Source: an uncultured candidatus Porisulfidus sp.
GTDB taxonomy: Bacteria; Pseudomonadota; Gammaproteobacteria; Poriferisulfidales; Poriferisulfidaceae
Assembly (NCBI GenBank): GCA_958431155.1
Contig: OY288106.1
Location: 381,937 to 445,936 of the forward strand
Reading direction: 5' to 3'
Length of the DNA stretch: 64,000 bases
Position numbers and translations under genes: made by a program
Notes under the pieces: model-generated
Seen by the model: only the letters and a program-made list of their open reading frames with translations
Told to the model about the DNA's origin: nothing
Database searches by the model: none
In this document: piece by piece, positions 26,636 through 34,740 of the stretch
Numbering within the stretch: position 1 is the stretch's first letter
Layout: the number at the start of each line of letters is the position of its first letter

Positions 26636-26785
26636 ATGGTTAGAAAAGGCTTGGCGGTTGCGGCTTATGGGGATCAATATAAAGAGGATGAGTCTATCGC
26701 AAAAAAACTAGGAAAAGGGATGTGGGGAGACAAGATGGCCTATGATCCAAGACATTGGAAACATGGGAAGCGTATTCCAATATAA
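26636..26785 (+). pseudogene. C-terminal remnant of a thermonuclease (SNase)-like gene
   Basis: A 49-codon frame reads MVRKGLAVAAYGDQYKEDES, and later GKGMWGDKMAYDPRHWK. This matches the end of SNase-fold nucleases (LVREGxAW...Y...E..Ar...xGLWg...PxxWR). The upstream part of the domain, with the catalytic Arg and Asp residues, is missing: stops interrupt the frame just upstream and yggT ends 43 bases before. I read it as a truncated relic at the edge of an insertion. The rest of the 26594-26968 gap shows no gene. Confidence 0.55.
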
Positions 26786-26968
26786 AATCCATTTAATCTG
26801 TCAAATACCATTCGGTACTAGAGTTAAGCAGAAAAATATAGTAAAAACCGCAGTTCTCGCGACAAATTTTTCAGATATTACTTTTATTTCATATGTTACA
26901 CTTATAGGCAAGCGTTCAGCTTATGCCTTTGTGGCAATTTGACTTGATGGGATATGGAGGAAAGAGAG

Positions 26969-27424
26969 ATGAGCAATTTGGCGGAAGTGTTGGATCTGAC
27001 GCACCGTCTTCCTACACATGAAGAAGTTACCAATGCTGCAGATGCGGCAGCGGTGCTGGCAAGTGCACGTGCCGAGAATGGCACTTTGGTAATAAGCGGA
27101 TCCATTGATAAACCTGTGGGCTTAGCCGCTGCAATTGCCGACTTGGTCATTGACTTGCTGAGGCATATTGCAAACGGGGACATGGTTACCTTGGTTCCGA
27201 CTGGCGCGATGCTTACGACACAACAAGCAGCGGATATCCTGAATGTTTCACGGCCCTACTTGAGCAAGCTTTTAAAAGACGGTGATATTCCATTCATTCC
27301 GATTGGTTCGCACCGACGTGTAATGCACAAGGATCTGATGGCATACAAGAAGAGGCGTGATGCCTCACGTGAGAAAGCCTTGGATGATCTTGCCCAGCGT
27401 GGTCAGGAGTTTGATGCGGCTTGA
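26969..27424 (+). CDS. excisionase-type HTH antitoxin-like protein
   Basis: A 151-residue protein with an N-terminal alpha/beta region and a C-terminal helix-turn-helix of the excisionase/MerR-like type: TTQQAADILNVSRPYLSKLL near residue 89, then IGSHRRVMHKDLMAYKKRR. Such proteins occur as antitoxins in front of PIN-domain toxins. A GGAGGAAAGAGAG site precedes the ATG. The next frame overlaps its stop by 4 bases, as is usual for toxin-antitoxin pairs. The antitoxin function is inferred from this arrangement. Confidence 0.75.
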   Translation: MSNLAEVLDLTHRLPTHEEVTNAADAAAVLASARAENGTLVISGSIDKPVGLAAAIADLVIDLLRHIANGDMVTLVPTGAMLTTQQAADILNVSRPYLSKLLKDGDIPFIPIGSHRRVMHKDLMAYKKRRDASREKALDDLAQRGQEFDAA

Positions 27425-27998
27425 AGCACATTGCCGATCGTTTCGTCGTTGTCCTCGACGCAAATGTCCTGTTTCCGTTTCGGAAGCGGACATTCTTCTT
27501 CGCTTCTCTCATGCTGGACTTTTTCGGGCGCGTTGGACCGAGCAGATTCTCGATGAGTGGGTGAGCCACCTGCTTGAGTCGAAGCCTCAACTTGAATCCA
27601 GTGTCCGCTCTCAGGAAAAGGCCATGCGGGAGCATTTCGCGGATGCGCTGGTCACGGGTCATGTTCCGCTCATTGCGGGGCTAGATTTGCCGGATCTTGA
27701 TGACCGGCATGTTCTTGCCGCTGCTATTCAATGCGGCGCACAGCATATCGTGACTGAAAATACCGGAGATTTCCCCTCCGAGATTTTGGACAGATTCGCA
27801 ATAGAGGCCATCAATGCGGATGAGTTCCTGTCCCGCACTTTCGATCTCTACCCGGTTGAAGCGCTTGAGGTGTTACGGAGTCTCCGAGCTTATTACAGCA
27901 ATCCTCCCTTTACATCTTCCGAATTCATTCTTGATCTAACGGCAAAAGGTCTGCCCAAGTTGGCAGAACGGGCGAGGCAACGCATCGATTTTTTGTAG
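27421..27998 (+). pseudogene. PIN-domain toxin gene with an apparent one-base frameshift
   Basis: Translation from the TTG that overlaps the antitoxin stop gives FVVVLDANVLFPFRKR, the first strand and catalytic aspartate of a PIN-domain ribonuclease. Near base 27488 the homology jumps to another frame, which continues DILLRFSHAGLFRARWTEQI, then LDLPDLDDRHVLAAAIQCGA with further acidic residues, to the stop at 27998. Restoring one base in the CGGAAGCG-GAC stretch would rejoin the frames. The toxin is therefore probably inactivated. A sequencing error or programmed frameshift are the alternatives. Confidence 0.7.
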
Positions 27999-28063
27999 GG
28001 AGTGCTGAAAAGTTTTTCAGAATCCGCTTGTCATAGAAGTGTATAGGTACGATGCCGGTGCGA

Positions 28064-29044
28064 TCATTTCACTCTGTCGAGCCAGTTGTAGAACAACTGC
28101 CGGGAGACTTCCTTCCATGGATGGCGCATTTCGCGCGCGAGTGCCTCTTCCGGAAATTCCTCGATCAATTCCTCTCCGCCACTTCGTGACAGGACCCGCT
28201 CGCGGAATGCTTCCGCGAGGTCGGCCGCAGGCCCGCTGAACGTCTTGTCGGGCAGGGGCGGGTAGTCTTCGCGTTCCTCGGTCAGATAACGCAGGACCTC
28301 GCGCTTGTATTCCTTCAGCAGGCTGACCGCTTCGTACTCGGGATGCCCCTGAAAATAAAGCCGGCGACCGTCCGGCTCCGCGGCCATCTGCACTCCGGCC
28401 TGAGGCCCCGTGACCAAAATCTCCACGCCGTGTGCTCGCAGGTCCGGTTCCGGGACTTCGTTGAAGCGTGAATGCGGCATCTCGAAATGGGCCGGCAGAT
28501 GTGCCGCCAGGGGGTGGTTGGGCGCACAGACCGAATGGTCGAAGATTCCCCAACGCTTGTATGGCAGGTGGCGGCGGGCGACGCCATGGAAAATCAGTGC
28601 GGAGGCATGTGCGGCCAGGCAGGAGCAGACTACCGGCAGGCGGCGATCGTCGGCTTGCTGCAGCACGTCGGCCAAGCCGTCCCAGAATGGCTCGCTCGTC
28701 AGGTCAGGCTTGGTGACGTTGGCCCCGGTGATAATCAAAGCGTCCAGGCCCGTGTTGTCGACCTCCGCACAGTCCCGGTAGTATTGCCGGAGATGTTCGC
28801 GGCCCTCGTCCCCGCGGGGAACCCCTTCGATCGTAAAAAGGTGCACGGCACAGCAGCGTTCATCGTGGCTGTCCAAAAGCTTCAGGAACTGCCGTTCGGT
28901 CGCAGCCAGCGCGCGGTCCGGCATCATGTTGAGCAGGCCGATGTCCAGCCGGGCCGCATGCTCCGGAGCCTGTTCGGTCACCCGGGTTCCCTGTTCAGAA
29001 ATCCGGCTCAGGCTGGGCAGGTCCTGCAGGCGCAGCAGGGGCAT
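28064..29044 (-). CDS. metA: homoserine O-succinyltransferase/acetyltransferase (MetA family)
   Basis: Activates homoserine by O-acylation for methionine synthesis. The 326-residue protein has LDIGLLNMMPDRALAATERQ near residue 33, IITGANVTKPDL near 104, the acyl-enzyme cysteine in PVVCSCLAAHASALIFHG near 138, PHSRFNEVPEPDLR near 190 and a GHPEYEAVSLLKEY block near 232. Fold and motifs are MetA-type (not MetX). Whether succinyl- or acetyl-CoA is used cannot be decided by eye. Together with metK and ahcY in this window it covers much of the methionine/SAM route. Confidence 0.88.
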   Translation of the reverse strand: MPLLRLQDLPSLSRISEQGTRVTEQAPEHAARLDIGLLNMMPDRALAATERQFLKLLDSHDERCCAVHLFTIEGVPRGDEGREHLRQYYRDCAEVDNTGLDALIITGANVTKPDLTSEPFWDGLADVLQQADDRRLPVVCSCLAAHASALIFHGVARRHLPYKRWGIFDHSVCAPNHPLAAHLPAHFEMPHSRFNEVPEPDLRAHGVEILVTGPQAGVQMAAEPDGRRLYFQGHPEYEAVSLLKEYKREVLRYLTEEREDYPPLPDKTFSGPAADLAEAFRERVLSRSGGEELIEEFPEEALAREMRHPWKEVSRQLFYNWLDRVK

Positions 29045-29049
29045 GGGGG

Positions 29050-29895
29050 CTAGCCCGCGTGTTCGATGGCTTGGGCGATCAGGTTGACGAAATCATCGGC
29101 GTTTCGAACGCGGCCGACCTCGTCCATGCTGATGGTGTACCCGTATTCGGTGGCAATGCCCTGGTAGCGCTCCAAGCGGTCCCGCGACAGCCTCGGGAAG
29201 GCCCAGCGGGTGAAATCGTCAGGGTTGATGTCCTGGAAATCGTGCAGGTCATGCTCGGCCATGAAATCCTCGATCGCCTGATCCAGGAAGGCTTCCGGAT
29301 AGTAGAGGGGTTTGGGGCTTTTCGCCTGGCGCTCGCAGAGCTCCTCGATCTGCTTCTCGTCGGCATGGATGTATAGGATCAGGGTGTGTTCGGCCAGCAG
29401 GTCGAACACGTCCGGCCTGTGCAATTCGCACAGGCTGCCGCCGGCATCGTTCACGAGATGCGGATAGCCGTAGATCTCCTGCCCCTTGCGGATGAAGTCC
29501 GGGACATCGCACATGGCCTTGATTTCGGCGTCGTGATGAAGCCGCAGGCGGTTCTTGAATTCATCCAGCGACAGCCCGCCGAGCTCGGAATTACCGGGCT
29601 TGCCGAGAAAGGTCGAGACCGGCTCCAGGTTGCTGACGGTGAGGTTGTTGGAGATGTAGATGGAGTCCGAGCGCAGCAGGTCCGCCAGGAACGGCACTTC
29701 CATCATCTTCGATTTTAGGTTGTCGAGGATGTTCTCGCTGAGGTAGCGGGTGCCGATTCGGTAGTCCCCGGAGTAGTGGAACCATTGCGTCTTGTCCAGC
29801 CGCTCGGAAAGCCGGGTCTTTCCCACACCGGACATGCCGAGCAGGGTGACGGCCTTGTGCGGGAGGGCGCGGAATTCGGCGGCGGTCAGGCGCAT
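29050..29895 (-). CDS. P-loop ATPase/kinase-like protein of unknown function
   Basis: A roughly 281-residue protein beginning MRLTAAEFRALPHKAVTLLG, with a clear Walker A motif GMSGVGKT near residue 20. Later segments include SNNLTVSNLEPVSTFLGKPG and PHLVNDAGGSLCEL, which look like substrate-binding regions. It is soluble. An earlier in-frame start at 29946 would overlap the upstream aldehyde dehydrogenase by 23 bases. I prefer the ATG at 29895, though neither has a strong ribosome-binding site. It lies 5 bases upstream of metA, suggesting a shared transcript. The substrate is unknown. Confidence 0.75.
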   Translation of the reverse strand: MRLTAAEFRALPHKAVTLLGMSGVGKTRLSERLDKTQWFHYSGDYRIGTRYLSENILDNLKSKMMEVPFLADLLRSDSIYISNNLTVSNLEPVSTFLGKPGNSELGGLSLDEFKNRLRLHHDAEIKAMCDVPDFIRKGQEIYGYPHLVNDAGGSLCELHRPDVFDLLAEHTLILYIHADEKQIEELCERQAKSPKPLYYPEAFLDQAIEDFMAEHDLHDFQDINPDDFTRWAFPRLSRDRLERYQGIATEYGYTISMDEVGRVRNADDFVNLIAQAIEHAG

Positions 29896-29923
29896 GGGAA
29901 TAAGAGAACTAGCGGTTCCAGGC

Positions 29924-31360
29924 TCAGAGGGACGGCGAGCGGACAACCATCAGCTTGTCGACCTGCATGTCCTCGTAAGTATAGGGGATACCGCCCACGC
30001 CGTGGCCGGACTGCTTGAGGCCGGCGAAAGGCATCCAGTCGACCCGAAACGCGGTGTGGTTGTTGATCATCACCGCGGCGGCTTCCAGCTGGTGGTAGCA
30101 GTGCAAGGCGGTGTCGATATTGCGGCTGAACACGGCGGCTTGGAACGAATACGGTCCGGCATTGGCCTGCGCGATGGCGGCGTCGATGTCGTCGAAGCCG
30201 TACACGCAGATCACCGGCCCGAACACCTCGTGGATGCTGACCTTGGCATCGGCCGGAGGGTTCAGTAGCACGGTCGGCTGGTAGGCGGTGTCCGACAGCC
30301 GCTGGCCGCCGCTGACGAGTTGTGCTCCCGCGTCCACGGCTTCCTGGACCCAGGCTTCCACCCGATCCACTTCGACCGGCCGGATCAAGGGGCCGACCTC
30401 TGTGTCGGCCTCGGTCGGATCGCCCACTTTCATGTTGTTGCCCAGTTCGGCCAGTCCTTCGGCAATGCGCTGGGCGATGCTCTGGTCGGCGTAGACTCGC
30501 TGGACCGACACGCAGACCTGCCCGGCATGGTAGAACCCGCCCTTGGCCATCAGGGGCAGGGCATCGTCGATATCGGCATCTGCCGCCACGATGACCGGGG
30601 CGATGCCGCCGTGCTCCAGCGCGCAGCGCGCGCCGGGTGCCAGCTTCGAGCGCAACATCCAGCCGACGTCGCCGCTCCCGATGAAACTGAAGAACGCCAC
30701 CCGGGGATCTCCGACCATCTGCCCGGCAACCGCGTGATCGCCCAGGTTGATTGCCTGCACGTAGCCTTCGGGAAGTCCGGCCTGATGCAGCATCTCGACG
30801 AAGCGCATGCACGACAGGGGTGTGTCGAGCGCCGGCTTGATGATGGCCGGACAGCCGGAAGCGAGGGCCGGGCCGACCTGGTGCACGATCAAATTGAGCG
30901 GATGGTTGAATGCGGAGAACGCCAGAACTACGCCGATTGGATACTTGCGGGTCAGCGCCATATGGTGGGCCGACGCGGCATTCAGGTTCATCGGGATTTC
31001 CCGGCCCGCCTCGGTACGCATGATTTCCACGCAGCTGTGCATGCCGTCGATCGCCCGGGCGACTTCGACCCTGGAATCCGGCAGCGGCTTGCCACCTTCG
31101 CGGGCCGCTTCTACGGCCAGCTCCTCGCTACGCGCTGCCATCAACTGCGCGGTTTTCTCCAGTACCTCGATGCGTTTCGCGGGAGGCAGCCAGCGTGACT
31201 TGTCCTGATAGATGGCAAAGGCGGTCTCCAGGACCTGGTCGGCCTGACCGCTGTCGATAACATCAATCGTGCCGATGGGCGAGCGGTCCCAGGGCGCATA
31301 GACGGTCGCCTGCTCGGCGCAGGCTCCGATGCCGGGAGCAAAAGCGGGATAGTGTTCCAT
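29924..31360 (-). CDS. NAD(P)-dependent aldehyde dehydrogenase
   Basis: A 478-residue member of the aldehyde dehydrogenase superfamily. Visible motifs are GVVLAFSAFNHPLNLIVHQV near residue 137, KPALDTPLSCMRF near 173, FIGSGDVGW near 232 (NAD binding), EHGGIAPVIV with the general-base glutamate near 253, and GQVCVSVQRVY with the catalytic cysteine near 286. The C-terminal INNHTAFRVDWMPFAGLKQS resembles the GAPN/phosphonoacetaldehyde-dehydrogenase branch, but substrate cannot be assigned. It could detoxify or use aldehydes arising from the nearby AlkB-type enzymes, which is speculation. Confidence 0.88.
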   Translation of the reverse strand: MEHYPAFAPGIGACAEQATVYAPWDRSPIGTIDVIDSGQADQVLETAFAIYQDKSRWLPPAKRIEVLEKTAQLMAARSEELAVEAAREGGKPLPDSRVEVARAIDGMHSCVEIMRTEAGREIPMNLNAASAHHMALTRKYPIGVVLAFSAFNHPLNLIVHQVGPALASGCPAIIKPALDTPLSCMRFVEMLHQAGLPEGYVQAINLGDHAVAGQMVGDPRVAFFSFIGSGDVGWMLRSKLAPGARCALEHGGIAPVIVAADADIDDALPLMAKGGFYHAGQVCVSVQRVYADQSIAQRIAEGLAELGNNMKVGDPTEADTEVGPLIRPVEVDRVEAWVQEAVDAGAQLVSGGQRLSDTAYQPTVLLNPPADAKVSIHEVFGPVICVYGFDDIDAAIAQANAGPYSFQAAVFSRNIDTALHCYHQLEAAAVMINNHTAFRVDWMPFAGLKQSGHGVGGIPYTYEDMQVDKLMVVRSPSL

Positions 31361-31447
31361 GAGGCTGGGGGCAGCGGAAAAGAAAATCCATTTTAAACCA
31401 AGTATTCCCGCATCTTGCGGTGCGGTGCGGCTTGCTGGACAGACTGA

Positions 31448-32236
31448 TCAGCCTGGGAAAGCAAAGAATGCCTGTGCACACGCCTGTGTCTGGCGGGCGA
31501 ACTCATCCAGGCTCAGGCTCCGGGCGTCGGCAATCCGTTCGGCGATATGGGGCAGCCACATGGGTTCGTTGCGGCGGGTTCGGGGACGCGGGCGCAGCGT
31601 GCGTGGCAATAGATAGGGCGCATCCGTCTCGATCATCAGCCGGTCCAGCGGGATCTCGCCGATCAGGTCCCTGAGCGACTGTCCCCGGCGTTCGTCGCAG
31701 AACCAGCCGGTGACGCCGATGTACATGCCACGCTCAAGACAGGCATGCAGTAGTGACTGCTCTCCAGTGAAGCAGTGCAGGACGGCGCGCGGCGGACGGC
31801 TGGCCGCATTGTCGAAGACCTGCAGGAAATCCTCGTCTGCTTCGCGGTTGTGCATGAGCACGGGAAGGCCCAGTTCACCTGCCAGTTCCAGTTGTTCCGA
31901 GAAAGCGGCAACCTGCGCCTCGCGGGGCGACAGGTCCCGGTAGTAGTCGAGCCCGCACTCGCCGATGGCGATGACTTTGGGGTCCTGCTGAAGGTCGCGC
32001 AGTGTTTCGGCGCTGTCTGGATTCCATTCCCGCGCCTGATGCGGATGCACGCCGACTGCCGCCCAGCAGTCGGGATAGCGCTGTGCGGTCGAAACGCAAT
32101 CTCGGCTCTCGGCAAGGTCTGCGCCGGCCAGAAGAAACCGAGTGACTCCGGCCTCCCGGGCTCGCTGCAGGACTTCTTCCTGATCGTCGGCGAACGATTC
32201 GTGAGTCAGGTTGCAGCAGATGTCAGTCAGCATCAA
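31448..32236 (-). CDS. tatD: TatD-family metal-dependent deoxyribonuclease
   Basis: A 262-residue TIM-barrel hydrolase. It follows the E. coli TatD pattern closely: DICCNLTHESFADDQ at the N-terminus (where YcfH-type paralogues have DxHxH), AVGVHPHQAREWN near residue 60, IGECGLDYYRDLSP near 90, VLMHNREADEDF near 125, VLHCFTGEQSLLHAC near 151, and IETDAPYLLPR near 203. TatD acts as a 3'-5' exonuclease in DNA repair. Its first 14 bases overlap the end of trhO. Confidence 0.92.
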   Translation of the reverse strand: MMLTDICCNLTHESFADDQEEVLQRAREAGVTRFLLAGADLAESRDCVSTAQRYPDCWAAVGVHPHQAREWNPDSAETLRDLQQDPKVIAIGECGLDYYRDLSPREAQVAAFSEQLELAGELGLPVLMHNREADEDFLQVFDNAASRPPRAVLHCFTGEQSLLHACLERGMYIGVTGWFCDERRGQSLRDLIGEIPLDRLMIETDAPYLLPRTLRPRPRTRRNEPMWLPHIAERIADARSLSLDEFARQTQACAQAFFAFPG

Positions 32237-33029
32237 GCCGGGGGTCTCCGCAGTCCGCGCAGCGTCCGAGCCTCATTTCCACAAGGGGTTTCTGGCAGGC
32301 GCGGCAGAGTTGGGGGTAGGTGGCCCGCAGTTCGGCATTCACGGCCAGGCGGTCGTCGAACACGAAGCACTCTCCCTGCCAGTGACGGCCACCGCATTGT
32401 TCGAGATAATGCAGGATGCCCCCGGACAGTTGCCAGACTTCCGGGTGTCCCCGCTCGTGCAGCCAGGCGCTGGCCAGTTCGCAGCGGATGCCGCCCGTAC
32501 AGTAGGTCACGATCGGCCGCGTGTCCGGCGGCAGGTCGTGTGCCATCTCTTGGAAGTCCCGGAACTGGTGCAGCGGAAGGGTCTCGGCGGCGGTAAACCG
32601 ACCCAGGCGCGTCTCGTAGACATTGCGCACGTCCAGCAGCCGGATGGGACGTCCCTCGTCCAGCCACTGACACAATTGCGACGGTGGCAGGTGGGTGCCT
32701 GGTCGGCGGCGTGCGACCGGGGTGTCCACGCGGATGGGAAGGAGGGAGGGACGGAAGCGGATGATCAGCTTGGAGAAGGGGGCATCGGCCACGCGGCTGC
32801 GGCGAAACTGAAGCTGCTTGAACGGGCTTTCTCTCAAAAGAAACTGCTCTACCCGGTTCACGGCACGTTCCGATCCCGCCAGGCTCAGGTTGATGCCTTC
32901 AGGAGCCAAGGTGACGTTGCCGGCCAGCCGCAGGTCTTCGCTGGTCTCGAGCAGATTCCGGCGCAGCGTTTCGTCTTCTTCGAAGTCCAGGAACTGGTAG
33001 GCCGTGGCGTGGACCAGAAGGGGTGTCAT
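32223..33029 (-). CDS. trhO: tRNA uridine(34) hydroxylase TrhO (rhodanese-domain protein)
   Basis: Oxygen-dependent hydroxylation of wobble uridine, giving ho5U34. The 268-residue protein has an N-terminal acylphosphatase-like domain (NVTLAPEGINLSLAGSERAV near residue 38), a rhodanese domain with the catalytic cysteine in TYCTGGIRCELAS near 175, GGILHYLEQCGG near 204, and a C-terminal Cys-rich region (CRACQKPLVEMRLGRCADC). The call is notable here because CmoA/CmoB, which modify ho5U34 further, are also in this window. The start is one base after the fabA stop. Confidence 0.85.
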   Translation of the reverse strand: MTPLLVHATAYQFLDFEEDETLRRNLLETSEDLRLAGNVTLAPEGINLSLAGSERAVNRVEQFLLRESPFKQLQFRRSRVADAPFSKLIIRFRPSLLPIRVDTPVARRRPGTHLPPSQLCQWLDEGRPIRLLDVRNVYETRLGRFTAAETLPLHQFRDFQEMAHDLPPDTRPIVTYCTGGIRCELASAWLHERGHPEVWQLSGGILHYLEQCGGRHWQGECFVFDDRLAVNAELRATYPQLCRACQKPLVEMRLGRCADCGDPRLDAD

Positions 33030-33030
33030 G

Positions 33031-33546
33031 TCAGAACTGCTCCAGCGTGGTGAACAGCCCGACCCGGAGATCCTTCGCGGTGTAGATATCGCGCCCGTCC
33101 ACCTGCACCACGCCGTCGGCGATGCCCATCACCAGTGACCGGGTGATCAGGCGCTTGAGATGAATGTGGTAGTGCACGGTACGATTCTCCGGGGTCACTT
33201 GTCCGGAGAATTTGACTCGGCCGACGCCCAGTGCCCGCCCGCGCCCGGGATGGCCTTGCCACCCCAGAAAGAACCCGACCAGTTGCCACAAGGCGTCCAG
33301 GCCCAGGCAGCCCGGCATTACCGGGTCGCCGGGGAAGTGGCACTTGAAGAACCAGAGATCCGGATGGATGTCCAGTTCCGCCTTCAGTTCACCCTTCCCG
33401 TAGGCTCCGCCCTGCTCGCTGATATGGGTGATGCGGTCCAGCATCAGCATGTTGGGGCTTGGCAACTGGGCGTTGCCTTCGCCGAACAATTCGCCGCGTG
33501 CGCAACGCAGGAGCTCCTCGTAGGAGAAACTGTGGGGAAAATCCAT
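33031..33546 (-). CDS. fabA: 3-hydroxyacyl-ACP dehydratase/isomerase FabA
   Basis: Dehydrates beta-hydroxydecanoyl-ACP and isomerises the product, the entry to unsaturated fatty acids in gammaproteobacteria. The 171-residue protein has [20 protein letters not shown] near residue 18, the catalytic histidine in [20 protein letters not shown] near 66, and [15 protein letters not shown] near 103. I chose the ATG at 33546 rather than an upstream TTG. No fabB gene follows, unlike the fabAB operon of Pseudomonas. Confidence 0.93.
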   Translation of the reverse strand: MDFPHSFSYEELLRCARGELFGEGNAQLPSPNMLMLDRITHISEQGGAYGKGELKAELDIHPDLWFFKCHFPGDPVMPGCLGLDALWQLVGFFLGWQGHPGRGRALGVGRVKFSGQVTPENRTVHYHIHLKRLITRSLVMGIADGVVQVDGRDIYTAKDLRVGLFTTLEQF

Positions 33547-33614
33547 GAGCAATGCAGGAGTGGCGGGCCTTCCGACTATTCTATAGAGTGGCGGGCGACG
33601 GAGAAGGGGGGCGA

Positions 33615-34571
33615 TCAGGCCGGCTCGGCATCGGCTTGGGCATCCAGCTGTATCCGGCCCAGGGAGAGACGCAGCTCCCCGAACGTCTGCGTCGGAATGA
33701 TCCGAGTGTCGTCGATGGCCGTCTCGAAGAGGCTCAGGTTGGAGCCGTGCAAGAGGATGGGGTGGTCTTCAGGGGTGGCGCGGCGCAGTTTGCGCAACTC
33801 GTTGGGGAGCAGGGCGTCGTCGGCCGGGTGGGCGGCGATGGCGGTGCACAGGGCGCGGCTGCGCTCTGCCGCGTAGGCGATCTCGTCGGCAGGCAGCCCG
33901 GAGCCGAGAAAGACCGGCCGCCAGCCGTAAGCCCGGGTGGCCACGGCCAGGCGCAGCAACGGAAGTTCGTCCGTGCCGGCTCGCCCGCCCGCGACGACCA
34001 CGCGAAAGGCAGAGCCGGTTCCCGGGCATGTGGCGTAGTTCAGCAGGTGTCCGCGGATCACGCCCTCCGCCATGTGCTTCTGCACCACGCGCAGGGTCCC
34101 GTTGCGGCATTCGTCCTGCATGTGTTGGATCAGCGGGGCGACCAGGTCTTCCTGCATGAACAGCTCGGCCAGGTTTTTCTCGGCATCGTTCAGGGTCTCG
34201 GCCAGCCGTTCCGGATCCAGCACTTCGATCGCTTCGATGCACTGGTCGAAGTACTCCATGACGGCATCGGTGCGAGGCCGTGAGGAGCTGAGAGTTGGCA
34301 CCAGGACTGCAGCCTGTTCGTCTCCCTCCACCATGGTCTGGAGTTCGACACTGGACAATCGCGCGATGTCTCCGATACGTCGTCCCGCATCGGTAGCGCG
34401 AGCCAGTAGGCGCAAGCGTTCGATGTCTTCATCCCGATACAGTCGGCGCTGGTTTCGAGTGCGCGCAGGCTCGACCGCATGGTAACGGCGCTCCCAGGCA
34501 CGGATCAACTCGACGCTCAGGCCCGAGCGGCGCGCAGCAACCTGGATGGGATGGAGCGGAGATTCTGCCAT
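33615..34571 (-). CDS. MerR-family regulator with degenerate B12-binding-like domain
   Basis: A 318-residue regulator. Residues 8-75 form a MerR-type winged helix ([20 protein letters not shown], then [15 protein letters not shown]). The middle helical region and the C-terminal part (about 165-300) resemble the cap and Rossmann domains of cobalamin-binding light or metabolite sensors. The expected histidine before the GLxxxA helix is replaced ([16 protein letters not shown]), so it may not bind B12 in the usual way. It is divergent from the AlkB-like gene and is the best candidate for its regulator, acting at the dyads in the intergenic region. Confidence 0.82.
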   Translation of the reverse strand: MAESPLHPIQVAARRSGLSVELIRAWERRYHAVEPARTRNQRRLYRDEDIERLRLLARATDAGRRIGDIARLSSVELQTMVEGDEQAAVLVPTLSSSRPRTDAVMEYFDQCIEAIEVLDPERLAETLNDAEKNLAELFMQEDLVAPLIQHMQDECRNGTLRVVQKHMAEGVIRGHLLNYATCPGTGSAFRVVVAGGRAGTDELPLLRLAVATRAYGWRPVFLGSGLPADEIAYAAERSRALCTAIAAHPADDALLPNELRKLRRATPEDHPILLHGSNLSLFETAIDDTRIIPTQTFGELRLSLGRIQLDAQADAEPA

Positions 34572-34622
34572 GTCGGGTTATCCACCTTTTGTTCAGGAAA
34601 ATTTCCGAAAATTCGGCATTTC

Positions 34623-34637
34623 GTACAGCCATTGTAC
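34623..34637. promoter_or_regulatory. GTACA-N5-TGTAC dyad between the MerR gene and the AlkB-like gene
   Basis: GTACA and TGTAC are separated by five bases (GCCAT). Paired GTAC half-sites are typical of MerR-family operators, and the site is 52 bases from the regulator's start codon. It may control both divergent genes. Confidence 0.4.
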
Positions 34638-34700
34638 TGGATGCCTTTCTGCAGGCCAACTGGGAGAATGAAAGATTTGTGCTAAATTAGCGGCAAAAGG

Positions 34701-34716
34701 ATCGTGTTCACACGAT
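34701..34716. promoter_or_regulatory. perfect 16-bp palindrome upstream of the AlkB-like gene
   Basis: ATCGTGTTCACACGAT has two perfect 7-base arms around TC. It lies 25 bases upstream of the GTG start of the hydroxylase gene, between the presumed promoter and an AAGGAGGAG ribosome-binding site, which is a good position for a repressor site or a leader hairpin. Confidence 0.4.
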
Positions 34717-34740
34717 TGTCAGAACTACTAAGGAGGAGTC

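Noticed and set aside
26742-26942. 66-codon plus-strand frame after yggT
   Set aside because: It overlaps the nuclease relic in another frame, has no translation signal and arises from AT-rich sequence.
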